From: DASZHC01 sp035938215
Lineage (GTDB): Bacteria > Verrucomicrobiota > Verrucomicrobiia > Chthoniobacterales > JAFAMB01
DNA: 29,958 nt
Assembly (NCBI GenBank): GCA_035938215.1
Contig: DASZHC010000218.1
Span: 1-29,958 of the forward strand
Direction of reading: 5' to 3'
Shown here: piece after piece, positions 22,901 through 29,958 of the stretch
Layout: each line of letters opens with the position of its first letter
Numbering within the stretch: the first letter of the stretch is position 1
Program-made: the position numbers and the translations under genes
Notes under the pieces: model-generated
Database searches by the model: none
Seen by the model: the letters and a program-made list of their open reading frames with translations, nothing else
Told to the model about the DNA's origin: nothing

Positions 22901-24484
22901 GAGCTGTTTGAAATAGGTGTAAAGAAGCCTTGGCTGCCTGGAAAGCACCGCGAGCGGAGTATCGTCGCCCATTGATCCGACGGCTTCCTGCCCATCCTTC
23001 ACCATCGGTTTCAGTACGTAATCGAGCTCTTCGCTGGAATATCCAAACGCCACCTGCCGTTGAGTGAGACCCAGGATATCGAATTCATCTTCAGGATCAG
23101 AGATCTCTTTGCCGGCGATCTCCTGCAGCCTGAGCAGATTTGAATTCACCCAGCTCAGATAAGGTTTTTGGATGGATAGCTGCTTTTTGATCTCAGGGTC
23201 GCGCAACAATTTTCCGGTCCGGGTATCGACAGCGATCATTTCCCCGGGCGCCAGCCGTCCCTTTTCAGTGACCTTTGCATCATCGATATCGGTGCACCCA
23301 ACCTCGGATCCCAGGCTGACAATTCCGTCCTCGGTAATCTTGTAGCGAGCCGGGCGCAGCCCGTTTCGATCCAGACATGCCCCGGCGACAATACCGTTGC
23401 TGAAAACAAGGCCGGCGGGGCCATCCCAAGGTTCATTAAAGCATCGATGATATTCATAGAATGCCTTCAATTCCGGCGTCATTTTCTCATCGGTTCGCCA
23501 CGCGGGCGGCACAAGCATCGTCATTGCGTGCAAAATGTCGCGTCCGGACATCATGAGCATTTCAAGAGCATTATCCAAACTGGCCGAATCAGACCCTCCA
23601 GGCTGGATGATTGGGCTCAGAAGCTCGATGTCCTCGCCCCAGAAATCCGCTCGCAGTTCGGCTTCGCGGGCATGCATCCAATTTCGATTGCCACGAATCG
23701 TATTAATTTCGCCGTTGTGTCCCAGGACACGAAATGGCTGACCGAGCGGCCAGGTCGGGAAAGTATTGGTGCTGTAACGCTCGTGATAAACGCAAATCGC
23801 TGTTTCGTATTCGGCATTTCCCAGATCCCGGTAAAACTTCTCGAGCGAGACAGCCGTCAAAAGGCCTTTGTAGACAATCACCCGATGCGAAAAAGAGGTG
23901 ATATAAAAATTCTTGATGCGATCGAGTTGGACTCGCTTCTCGATTTCGTTCCTGGCCAAAAAAAGCCGGCGCTCGTACTCGTCGTCGCTCATTCCAGCAG
24001 GACGGCCGATTAATACCTGCTCAATGCGGGGCATTGTGAGTTGAGCCTTCTCGCCAAGCACCATGATGTTCAGAGGCACTTCGCGCCATCCGAATTGAAA
24101 GAGTTCCCGTTGCTCCAAAACCTCTTCGATAATAGCCTTCGCCCGCGCTTGGGCATAGGCGTTGTCGTGCGGAAGGAAAGCGAACCCGATACCCAGGTCT
24201 GAATCGCTATAAAGCGTATGTCCGAGCTTCGCGACTTCCTTGCGAAAGATCTTGTAGGGAATCTGCGTCAGGACTCCGGACCCATCTCCAGTCTTTGCGT
24301 CGGCGTCGATTGCTCCGCGGTGAGCCATATTGCATACCGATGTGAGCCCGTAACGGAGCACGCGATTCGATCGCTCGCCGTTGATAGCCGCGACGAATCC
24401 TACCCCACACGAGTCGTGTTCTTCCTCGGGTCGATAAAGCGAAACTGGACGCTCCTGCAGCCTTTGAGTAATTGCGTCATTCAT
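19916..24484 (-). CDS. gltB: Glutamate synthase large subunit
   Basis: A 1,522-residue enzyme making glutamate from glutamine and 2-oxoglutarate. It has four parts: the class-II glutamine amidotransferase with the Ntn cysteine C26 in HDSCGVGFVA (a short propeptide precedes it); the central domain; the FMN/synthase domain (SLGALSPEAHECLAIAMNQI, GGKSNSGEGGEDPERF, ISGHEGGTGASPLSSIKNAG); and the C-terminal GXGXG helix domain (GGGEIVIRPP, YGGTGGMFFAAGRAGERFAV). The iron-sulfur cysteines are in CVYVRQCHLNTCPVG near 1140. The start is the ATG at 24484; TTG 24493 is less likely. The small subunit gltD is not in this window. A divergent Lrp-like gene lies upstream. Confidence 0.97.
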   Translation of the reverse strand: MNDAITQRLQERPVSLYRPEEEHDSCGVGFVAAINGERSNRVLRYGLTSVCNMAHRGAIDADAKTGDGSGVLTQIPYKIFRKEVAKLGHTLYSDSDLGIGFAFLPHDNAYAQARAKAIIEEVLEQRELFQFGWREVPLNIMVLGEKAQLTMPRIEQVLIGRPAGMSDDEYERRLFLARNEIEKRVQLDRIKNFYITSFSHRVIVYKGLLTAVSLEKFYRDLGNAEYETAICVYHERYSTNTFPTWPLGQPFRVLGHNGEINTIRGNRNWMHAREAELRADFWGEDIELLSPIIQPGGSDSASLDNALEMLMMSGRDILHAMTMLVPPAWRTDEKMTPELKAFYEYHRCFNEPWDGPAGLVFSNGIVAGACLDRNGLRPARYKITEDGIVSLGSEVGCTDIDDAKVTEKGRLAPGEMIAVDTRTGKLLRDPEIKKQLSIQKPYLSWVNSNLLRLQEIAGKEISDPEDEFDILGLTQRQVAFGYSSEELDYVLKPMVKDGQEAVGSMGDDTPLAVLSRQPRLLYTYFKQLFAQVTNPPIDPLREKLVMSLATIMGWRRNLLGETPEHAKLIHSDSPILFEHELDALRSIPDAEHKAKTISVLWGVAAGESGLKQAVARISQEAEKAIDGSARLIILSDRGVDGEHIAIPMLLAVGAVHHHLTRAGKRMRCSLICDTGEARDVHQIACLIGYGASAVCPYLAYETVRELIERGALGEGVSYAKAIRIYKLAVEKGLLKIMSKMGISVVESYRGAQIFEAIGLHSDLIGKCFTGTPSKIEGITFEDVAAETLARHRMAFAKGVLEVRETLQLGDPGYYRFRRQGEQHAITPPVIKSFHAFVKSNKPEDYKAYVEAVKAVRPNTLRDLLQRIPTGKEPIPIAEVEPIEEIRRRFTTAGMSLGALSPEAHECLAIAMNQIGGKSNSGEGGEDPERFHRRKNGDWPNSAIKQVAQGRFGVTAAYLATAKEIEIKMAQGAKPGEGGQLPGHKVTEFIARLRKSTPGVMLISPPPHHDIYSIEDLAQLIYDLKQVNPRAKVCVKLVAEAGVGTIAAGVAKAHADIILISGHEGGTGASPLSSIKNAGSAWELGVAEAHQVLMLNGLRNRVSLRTDGGMRTGEDIVFAALLGAEEFNFGTTALIASGCVYVRQCHLNTCPVGVATQDERLRAKFKGKPEYIVNYFNGVAEEVRQILAEMGLANFTDLIGRVEYLRQRRVPDHPKANKLNLSPLLVNVAKEDDSRPRHNTWDRNDPPMGRRLDDSILQDAREAVNDQLPLALSYRVKNTNRAVGTKLSGEIAYLWGEQGLPDGTIELNLRGSAGQSLGAFLSPGVKITLVGEANDYVGKGMGGGEIVIRPPTTRPYVAHENSIVGNTCLYGGTGGMFFAAGRAGERFAVRNSGVTAVIEGVGDHGCEYMTGGRVLVLGRTGKNFGAGMTGGIAYVLDLDDSFPIDLNRELVINERLEREEDIIAVKELVYLHLERTESDRAKEILSDWGRYQSKFWRIRPINLPPAPKPAIPSAAAAETIAKS

Positions 24485-24677
24485 TGTGGACAACTGGGAG
24501 GCATAAGTTCAAATGAGTGATTCAAGACGACAATCGATAAACCGTTGGCAATTTCTTGTCGCCCAAAAACAGTCCTTCGAATAATTTATGTCGTTTTTTG
24601 ATTTCGGAATGGATATCGAGAGCGAATTCGCAATGACTGCCCAAGAGTCCGGCCCGAACCCAACAGGGGATAGTGCC

Positions 24678-25253
24678 ATGAGAATTTTAGATCAGCAAGA
24701 AAAGGCGATAGTCCGCAGACTTATTCGTGACCCGCGTGAATCAGATAACGGAGTGGGAGAATTAACGGGCGTCAACGTTCGGACCGTGAGTCGCAAACGG
24801 CAGCGTCTGGAGCAGGAGGGAATTCTTGCCTACTTCACAAACGTCGATCTTTCCGTAAACGGTGCGGAGCAATTTAACGCGCGCCATCTTTATATTATCA
24901 AATTCAGAGTTGGCATCACTTACAAACAGCTTGTGGACGAGATACGGATGGAGCCGAGCAGAACAGTTTTTACGGAGCGTGTCTACGAGAGCAATATCGC
25001 CGAGATTGATGGCAAGGTTGCGCTCTTGCTCTATGTGGACGGCGACAGCGACGTCGATATCGTGCAGCGGATGCACGAAGATTTCATACCGAGGCTTCTG
25101 GAAAATCACGGCAAAGATTCTATCGAGGAGATCTCGACTATCCGCCTGCTTTCCCCGGTCCGGGTAATGCGCAATTACCTGCCTCTGGCAAATATGCGAA
25201 ACGGTCTGCTTCTTCCCGACTGGCCGGACGAAGCGATTTATGTGGGGCGCTGA
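24678..25253 (+). CDS. Lrp/AsnC-like winged-helix transcriptional regulator
   Basis: A DNA-binding regulator with an Lrp-type helix-turn-helix at its start (ILDQQEKAIVRRLIRDPRES, GVNVRTVSRKRQRLEQEGIL), followed by a longer sensor part (ARHLYIIKFRVGITYKQLVD, VFTERVYESNIAEIDGKVAL). I prefer the ATG at 24678, which has AGGGG 9 nt upstream and starts where Lrp-like homology starts, giving 191 residues. The frame is open from 24588, which would add a non-conserved leader. It is divergent from gltB. Lrp is known to control gltBD in E. coli, so regulation of gltB is a fair inference. The ligand is unknown. Confidence 0.82.
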   Translation: MRILDQQEKAIVRRLIRDPRESDNGVGELTGVNVRTVSRKRQRLEQEGILAYFTNVDLSVNGAEQFNARHLYIIKFRVGITYKQLVDEIRMEPSRTVFTERVYESNIAEIDGKVALLLYVDGDSDVDIVQRMHEDFIPRLLENHGKDSIEEISTIRLLSPVRVMRNYLPLANMRNGLLLPDWPDEAIYVGR

Positions 25254-25561
25254 GAAGGACAGGAGTACGATCATGGCTGCGACCGCTCCTCAACGTCTGC
25301 CTCTCCCCTCCGTTGCAAAAGGAAAGGGGCATCACGCGGAGGACGCTGAGGAACGCGGTGGTCCAAGAGTGGACAATGTACAACGGGCTCCGCGCCCGTT
25401 GTACTTTTCTAGCAGATCTGATCCCTGATCGCGGAGCCGCGAATCAGAGGCGGCGGCTCTCGCATCGCGTGCCATTTGCTTCCTACCAACAACTATTCCA
25501 TTTCTCTTCGTGTCCTCTGTGTCTCAGTGGTGAATCCTTTCCCCCTTCGTGAACTCATATC
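25254..25561. other. 308-bp gap with hairpins and degenerate short repeats
   Basis: No gene is seen. It contains a strong terminator hairpin (25378-25408) and a second hairpin (CTGATCGCGG at 25425-25434 facing CCGCGAATCAG at 25437-25447). Two low-complexity stretches follow the pattern of a repeat widespread in environmental genomes: GCGGAGGACGCTGAGGAACG near 25337 and TTCGTGTCCTCTGTGTCTCA near 25508. They resemble CGCAGAGG-type and CTCTGTGTCTC-type units. Confidence 0.6.
25378..25408 (+). terminator. Rho-independent terminator after the Lrp-like gene
   Basis: GTACAACGGGC (25378-25388) pairs perfectly with GCCCGTTGTAC (25394-25404) across the loop TCCGC, and TTTT follows (25405-25408). The 11-bp stem lies 124 nt after the stop of the Lrp-like gene. 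On the minus strand it has no T run, so it acts best in the plus direction. Confidence 0.75.
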
Positions 25562-26650
25562 TTATCCCCCGACTGCGTCTGTCCGAGGGTAACTGCCAAG
25601 GATCTTCACAAACGTAGATTGCTTTTCCAATTCCCGGATCGCCTCTTTCACGAGGTCGTCTTCGCAATGCCCTTCGATGTCGACGAAGAAGAAGTATTCC
25701 CAGTTCTTCCGTTTTGATGGCCGGCTCTCGATCTTGCTCATACTGAGCTTGAGGCGGTTGAAGGGCTCGATCGCATGGTAGAGCGCGCCGACACGATCCT
25801 GCACGCAGAACATTAAAGACGTTTTGTCGCGCCCAGTCGGAGGACAGGTGGCCTGCGAAACAACCAAAAAACGTGTTGTGTTATTGGGGCTGTCCTGAAT
25901 CGATTTTTCCAGCGTTTCCAGACCATAAACTTCCGCCGCCATTGCGCCTGCCAAGGCGGCAGCACCCGGTTCCTTTGCGGCAAGTTCCGCAGCTCTCGTG
26001 GTACTCGAGACTTCCACCCACTCCATATCATGTGCATTCACTTGAAGCCACTTGCGGCATTGGCCGAAAACCTGAGGGTGCGAATAAATTCTCCTGATCT
26101 TTTCCCTTGGTGTGTTCGATAAAAGGTTGTTTTCAATCCGGAGTAGAAACTGGGCGCAAATCTTCAACTCGGAGTCCATGAAGACATCAAGCGTGTGATT
26201 TACTGCGCCTTCGACCGAATTTTCTATGGGGACTACCCCATAGTCTGCCCGGCGCCGCGTGACCTCGTCGAAGATATCGCTGATGTTCGCCTTGGGGATA
26301 TATTCAACCGAAGCGCCGAATTTTGCGCGCGCAGCCTGATGAGTCCAGGTCGCCTCGGGCCCCAGGTAGCTAACCATTAGTCTCCTTTCGAGTGCGAAAG
26401 CGGCCGACATGATCTCGCGGTAAATTGCTCGAACGGCGCTAGGCGCAAGGCGTCCCTTGTTTTTCTTTTCAAGCCCCTGCAGCAACGCCTCCTCACGCTC
26501 CGGAGCGTAAATCGACAGACCTGTCTGCTTCTTGACAACGCCGACCTCATAAACCAGGTCCGCGCGCTGGTTCAGCAAGTCCAGCAACTTGGTGTCGATT
26601 TCGTCAATCCGCTTTCGAATCTGTTCCAGTGACAATTTGGATTTCTCCAT
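25562..26650 (-). CDS. pheA: Chorismate mutase / prephenate dehydratase (P-protein)
   Basis: A 362-residue bifunctional enzyme for phenylalanine synthesis. An AroQ-type chorismate mutase opens it (about 1-90: LEQIRKRIDEIDTKLLDLLN, RADLVYEVGVVKK). Prephenate dehydratase is next (about 93-270: VSYLGPEATWTHQAA, VPIENSVEGAVNHTLDVF, and NNTTRFLVV with the catalytic Thr). An ACT domain ends it (KIESRPSKRKNWEYFFFVD, with the ESRP phenylalanine-binding motif), so it is likely inhibited by phenylalanine. I chose ATG 26650, with GAGG 9 nt upstream. It overlaps the end of scpB by 47 bp, so it is probably co-transcribed with it. Confidence 0.95.
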   Translation of the reverse strand: MEKSKLSLEQIRKRIDEIDTKLLDLLNQRADLVYEVGVVKKQTGLSIYAPEREEALLQGLEKKNKGRLAPSAVRAIYREIMSAAFALERRLMVSYLGPEATWTHQAARAKFGASVEYIPKANISDIFDEVTRRRADYGVVPIENSVEGAVNHTLDVFMDSELKICAQFLLRIENNLLSNTPREKIRRIYSHPQVFGQCRKWLQVNAHDMEWVEVSSTTRAAELAAKEPGAAALAGAMAAEVYGLETLEKSIQDSPNNTTRFLVVSQATCPPTGRDKTSLMFCVQDRVGALYHAIEPFNRLKLSMSKIESRPSKRKNWEYFFFVDIEGHCEDDLVKEAIRELEKQSTFVKILGSYPRTDAVGG

Positions 26651-27335
26651 CTTTGTTGTCCTCGGTAGGGGAATTCGCCCGGCTGCTTGTTTTCTGGTCA
26701 ATTGGAAGCTCCGGTGCAGCTGTTACAACGGTTTCTCCGGTATGTGTCTGTTCCGCGGCGGCCGTTGGCAGAGCAATTTGCCGAAGCTCGGAAGCGTTTG
26801 GGAGTTCGTCGAGAGTTCTAAGACCAAAATGTTCCATGAAGTGATGCGTCGTTTCGTAAAGGAGCGGACGCCCTGGAATCTCAGCTCGTCCGGCAATTTT
26901 TACCAACCCGGCATCCAACAGCTTCTGAAGCACTCCGTCAACGGTCACACCGCGAATCGCTTCAATGTCGGCCTTCGCTATTGGCTGGCGGTACGCGATG
27001 ATTGCCAGGGTTTCAAGCGCCGGAGGACTAAGTCGGGTGGGCCTGATTTCCGGAAAAAGTTGGCGCACCCAGACCTGGAATTCGCTGCGGGTGACGAGAA
27101 CCCAACCCGAAACCTGCTCGATGAGCTGAAATGAGTGCCCGAGATCGGTGTACTCCTTCATAAGGAGATGCAGCGTTTTGTAAATTTCGGCCTCAGACGC
27201 CCTGAAGAGCTTTGCCTCTGAAATTTCCTCTGCCTGCTCCGCGGCCGATTTCAACGCAGTCTGGATCTCTTTTGGCGCGAGCGGTTTCTGCGAAGCAAAG
27301 AGCAGGGCTTCTATCACTGCCTTGAGGGTAACCAT
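26604..27335 (-). CDS. scpB: Segregation and condensation protein B
   Basis: A 243-residue ScpB, the winged-helix subunit that works with ScpA and SMC to compact and separate chromosomes. It starts TLKAVIEALLFASQKPLAPK and has LSPPALETLAIIAYRQPIAK, then ADIEAIRGVTVDGVLQKLLD and GRPLLYETTHHFMEHFGL, all typical. I chose ATG 27335, where homology begins; the frame is open to 27524 but that part is not ScpB-like. The C-terminal tail (about 60 residues after LDELP) is low-complexity and overlaps pheA. It lies 136 nt downstream of scpA. Confidence 0.94.
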   Translation of the reverse strand: MVTLKAVIEALLFASQKPLAPKEIQTALKSAAEQAEEISEAKLFRASEAEIYKTLHLLMKEYTDLGHSFQLIEQVSGWVLVTRSEFQVWVRQLFPEIRPTRLSPPALETLAIIAYRQPIAKADIEAIRGVTVDGVLQKLLDAGLVKIAGRAEIPGRPLLYETTHHFMEHFGLRTLDELPNASELRQIALPTAAAEQTHTGETVVTAAPELPIDQKTSSRANSPTEDNKDGEIQIVTGTDSKAD

Positions 27336-27471
27336 GGTTCGAATACCGAGACTAGCAGTAGATCTGCCACTAGAAAATGGCATAAGTAAACGAACATGGG
27401 CCAAATGCCCCGGGGCCGCTCCCAATGCGACCTTGCTATCCTGCATCTCGCCCGTCTGAGGCGCGGCCTCG

Positions 27472-28203
27472 CTAGGTCGTGATACGACGAATCTTGATCT
27501 CGGCAAAGGGGCCGTCCTGTGCAACCCGAATCTGTTTCATTCTAATGAGCTCCAGCAGCGCGAGGAAAGTCACAACAATCTCGGTGCGGCTTGCGGCAAA
27601 CGCGAAAAGATCGGAAAAGGCTATTGATTCACCTGTTTGAGCCACCCGAAGTATCACATCGAGCTTGTCCGACACCGTGAAGTTCTCTTCAAAGATTTCG
27701 CGAAGATCCTCTCGTCTGGCTTCAATCTTTCGAAGCACCTTCTGGAAGGCATTGATCAAGTCGAAGATTCCAACCTCGGACTTGAGCAACGAATCGGCGT
27801 CCTTGAACTCCGGCTTCTCCGGTATTCTTGCTATTAAACCTTCCTGGACCAACTCGCGCTGGCGGAGTTGAAAAGCAGCGTCCTTAAATTTTTTGTATTC
27901 AATTAGTTGGCGAATCAAATCCCAACGCGGATCATCTTCTTCCCCTTCCTCTTCCGGTGGTTGTTGATGAACAGGGAGCAGGTTGCGGCTTTTGATGTAA
28001 ATGAGACTAGCCGCCATGACGACGAATTCCCCGGCGATTTCCAAATCAAGTATGCGGAACGTTTCGAGATATTCCAAATACTGCGTGGTGATGCGTTCGA
28101 TTGAGATGTCGTAAATGTCGACCTCGTCCCGCTTGATAAGGTAAAGCAGAAGGTCGAGGGGACCTTCGAAGACTTCCAGCTTTACTTTGTATTCGTTCGT
28201 CAT
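27472..28203 (-). CDS. scpA: Segregation and condensation protein A
   Basis: A 243-residue ScpA (kleisin): the N-terminal KLEVFEGPLDLLLYLIKRDE, ERITTQYLEYLE and EFVVMAASLIYIKSRNLLP, an acidic linker (PPEEEGEEDDP), and a C-terminal winged helix ending TFLALLELIRMKQIRVAQ. It links the SMC heads and binds ScpB. The ATG at 28203 begins TNEYKVKLEVFEG; an upstream start at 28230 adds nine unlikely residues. It is part of the pdxJ-acpS-scpA-scpB-pheA string. Confidence 0.95.
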   Translation of the reverse strand: MTNEYKVKLEVFEGPLDLLLYLIKRDEVDIYDISIERITTQYLEYLETFRILDLEIAGEFVVMAASLIYIKSRNLLPVHQQPPEEEGEEDDPRWDLIRQLIEYKKFKDAAFQLRQRELVQEGLIARIPEKPEFKDADSLLKSEVGIFDLINAFQKVLRKIEARREDLREIFEENFTVSDKLDVILRVAQTGESIAFSDLFAFAASRTEIVVTFLALLELIRMKQIRVAQDGPFAEIKIRRITT

Positions 28204-28279
28204 AGCGGCGCTTGTGTCAGAGGCCCGCAATCACGGTGGATGATTGAAATTGGAAGAGTTGCAAGGCGCGCAAGCTGTC

Positions 28280-28663
28280 CTATTTCTCCTTGATGACGAT
28301 AGCGTTTGCCACTGCGTAATCCTGCGAATGACTAAGGCTGATGAGCACCGACGCGATTCCCAAACGTTTGGCCAGTTCTGCCGCTCCGTCATGCAATACA
28401 ATAAACGGTTCGCCCGTAGCCTTTCTCCTGACTTCGATGTCTTTCCAGTTGAATTGCCCGGCAAAGCCGGTTCCGAACGCCTTGGAAACAGCTTCCTTTG
28501 CGGCAAAGCGAGCAGCGAAATGAGGCGCCGGATCTTTCATCTTGCGGCAATACTCGGCTTCGCCCGCCTGGTAGATTTTTTGGATGAACCGGTCCCCGTG
28601 GCGTCGGATGGCATCCGCAACTCGCGCGTTTTCCACCACGTCGATCCCAATACCAAAGATCAT
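28280..28663 (-). CDS. acpS: Holo-[acyl-carrier-protein] synthase
   Basis: A 127-residue AcpS that moves the 4'-phosphopantetheine arm of CoA onto acyl carrier protein. It has GIGIDVVENARVADAI with the metal-binding Asp, HFAARFAAKEAVSKAFGTG with the second metal ligand Glu and the CoA-site lysine, and SLSHSQDYAVANAIV near the end. Normal length. Starts 2 bp after the pdxJ stop, which is a tight operon junction. Confidence 0.95.
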   Translation of the reverse strand: MIFGIGIDVVENARVADAIRRHGDRFIQKIYQAGEAEYCRKMKDPAPHFAARFAAKEAVSKAFGTGFAGQFNWKDIEVRRKATGEPFIVLHDGAAELAKRLGIASVLISLSHSQDYAVANAIVIKEK

Positions 28664-28665
28664 CC

Positions 28666-29400
28666 TCAGTTCTTTATGCGTTCCAACATCTGACGGACAG
28701 CATTTTCAAGGCCCACAAACAACGCGCGGGAAATAATTGAGTGCCCGATATTAAATTCATTCCAATGCGGAATTTTCAATAACAAGCCGACGTTGCCATA
28801 ATTAATTCCGTGCCCGGCGTTGATCAGCAGACCTCTGTTCTTGGCAAGCTCTGCACAGACGCTCAGCTGCTCTATTTCATCTTTCTTGAAATCGTCCAGC
28901 GCATTGGCAAACGCTCCCGTATGAAGCTCAACAGCATCGGCTCCCATTTCAGCCGACGCTTCAATCTGCTCTCCAACCGGTTCGATAAACATGCTTACCC
29001 GAATCCCGGCGGAGTGGAGACGTTCCACCGTTTGTTTCAAAGCCTTGAAGTATTTCGCGACATTGAGTCCACCTTCGGTTGTGACCTCCTGTCGATTTTC
29101 AGGCACGAGGCAAACTTCATCCGGCACGACTCTCAAGGCAGTGCTCAGTATTTCCGGAGTATTGCCCATTTCGAGATTCAGCTTGGTCATGATGCTGTTC
29201 CTTAGACGGAACACATCCCGGTCCTGGATATGGCGACGATCTGCGCGGAGGTGAATAGTGATCCCGTGGGCACCCGCGCGTTCGCAGGCCGAAGCCGCTG
29301 CGAGAATGTCAGGCTCGCAGTTGGGCGAATCTATCATGTCGACGTATCGAGCCTGCCGGAGCGTAGCTGCATGATCGATGTTTACACCTAGCTTTATCAT
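28666..29400 (-). CDS. pdxJ: Pyridoxine 5'-phosphate synthase
   Basis: A 244-residue TIM-barrel enzyme joining 1-deoxy-xylulose 5-phosphate and 3-amino-2-oxopropyl phosphate in vitamin B6 synthesis (DXP-dependent route). Motifs: LGVNIDHAATLRQAR, GITIHLRADRRHIQDRDV, NLEMG, VCLVPENRQE, VELHTGAFAN, LLINAGHGINYGNVG and FNIGHSIISRALFVGL. Length is normal. It heads the tight pdxJ-acpS pair, and the site-2 protease gene ends 103 bp upstream on the same strand. Confidence 0.97.
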   Translation of the reverse strand: MIKLGVNIDHAATLRQARYVDMIDSPNCEPDILAAASACERAGAHGITIHLRADRRHIQDRDVFRLRNSIMTKLNLEMGNTPEILSTALRVVPDEVCLVPENRQEVTTEGGLNVAKYFKALKQTVERLHSAGIRVSMFIEPVGEQIEASAEMGADAVELHTGAFANALDDFKKDEIEQLSVCAELAKNRGLLINAGHGINYGNVGLLLKIPHWNEFNIGHSIISRALFVGLENAVRQMLERIKN

Positions 29401-29503
29401 ACCCTAGTAACTAATCCCACGGATAGGGGAACGCCATTAATAGCTGCTTTAGACGCGGAAAGAATGCCCCGCGAAGGCAGGCACCTTTTTTTGCGAACTG
29501 CGA

Positions 29504-29958
29504 TTACAGCGGAGGGGGCGTCTGTCTCATCCGCGCCATCGCGGCTTCTTGCTGAGCGCCGATAAATATGAAGAATGCGATAAAAATCAATATCGGATTC
29601 TTGGTAGGTCCGAAGTAGGAGTAGGCCGCAAGACAGATAGCCAGAACCTGTCCAATCCTGGCGGCGATCAATGTCGCGCGCGAGTACGGCATCGCCATTG
29701 CCAATATAGCCCTGAGCACCCGGCCGCCATCCATGGGAAACGCGGGAATCAAGTTGAACAATACAAGCACGATGTTCACAGAAGCCAACTTAGCCAGAAG
29801 TTCAATTCTTGGGTTTTCAATTGATTCTAGCTGATCCAACGGAGCGGCTTGATGGACTACGAAGATCAGAGCCGCTGCGATAACGACGTTCACAAGAGGG
29901 CCGGCAACGGCAACGGCAAGTTCTTGCCACGGCTCATCTGGAATGCGGCTGAGTCGGG
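29504..29958 (-). CDS. Site-2-protease-like membrane metalloprotease (M50), N-terminus outside window
   Basis: The C-terminal part of an M50 zinc protease; the frame is open to the window edge, so the N-terminus and the HExxH motif are not visible. What is seen is RIPDEPWQELAVAVAGPLVN, a hydrophobic helix, then FNLIPAFPMDGGRVLRAIL with the third metal ligand Asp in the DGGR motif, and two further membrane helices. It ends soon after (AMARMRQTPPPL), with no CBS pair. Such enzymes cut membrane proteins inside the bilayer; the substrate is unknown. On the same strand as pdxJ. Confidence 0.85.
   Translation of the reverse strand, partial: RLSRIPDEPWQELAVAVAGPLVNVVIAAALIFVVHQAAPLDQLESIENPRIELLAKLASVNIVLVLFNLIPAFPMDGGRVLRAILAMAMPYSRATLIAARIGQVLAICLAAYSYFGPTKNPILIFIAFFIFIGAQQEAAMARMRQTPPPL

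Noticed and set aside
23447..24013. Plus-strand open frame of 188 codons inside gltB
   Set aside because: Lies wholly opposite a well-conserved part of gltB and has no protein-like features or ribosome-binding site.
29440..29503. Terminator near GGCACC followed by seven T between the site-2 protease and pdxJ
   Set aside because: The T run is on the plus strand while both genes are on the minus strand, and the preceding stem is only about 4 bp.

Overview
The window looks like a chromosomal segment of a free-living, heterotrophic bacterium. My best guess is Verrucomicrobiota, perhaps a soil lineage of the Chthoniobacter/Udaeobacter kind. This rests on the style of rpoA, ApaG and the DUF5069 protein, on the pdxJ-acpS-scpA-scpB-pheA gene string, and on the many GGTAGGGCGAGCC-type palindromic repeats. 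It is inference, not proof. No rRNA, tRNA, phage, transposase or CRISPR array was seen.

Layout. Positions 1-2,800 are a zone of decay. It holds an acyl-CoA ligase relic whose two ends are joined, a TPP enzyme lacking about 110 internal residues, and an intact ECF sigma factor followed by an anti-sigma gene reduced to its C-terminal tail. A HupE/UreJ membrane protein follows (2,962-3,600). Converging on it is an ECF42-type sigma factor with its usual DGPF/YciI partner (3,619-5,397, minus). A one-TM proline-rich protein sits at 5,648. Next come a minus-strand pair of a benzoylformate-decarboxylase-like TPP enzyme and a frameshifted shikimate-dehydrogenase-like gene (6,367-9,022), then a DUF5069 gene, thiD, apaG and 5-formyl-THF cyclo-ligase. 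A metallo-beta-lactamase-fold hydrolase lies behind a long inverted repeat that covers its ribosome-binding site. It is followed by an FAD/NAD reductase.

Positions 14,118-17,320 (minus) are a thiolase gene translationally coupled to a FadB/FadJ-like gene, a beta-oxidation pair; the hydratase half of the second enzyme has lost key catalytic features. After a repeat-rich gap come rpoA and rplQ (plus). Then, on the minus strand, comes the glutamate synthase large subunit gltB with a tandem-ACT protein directly behind it. A divergent Lrp/AsnC-like regulator lies upstream and may control gltB. The right end is a minus-strand string reading site-2 protease (cut by the window edge), pdxJ, acpS, scpA, scpB, pheA.

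How the genes fit together. Most are core functions: amino-acid synthesis (gltB, pheA), cofactors (thiD, pdxJ, folate), lipid metabolism (acpS, thiolase/FadB), chromosome segregation (scpAB) and gene expression (rpoA, rplQ). The unusual parts are the cluster of internally deleted genes at the left edge, the TPP enzyme plus AroE-like pair of unknown substrate, the long inverted repeat before the MBL gene, and the families of palindromic intergenic repeats. I saw no clear new defence or mobile system.
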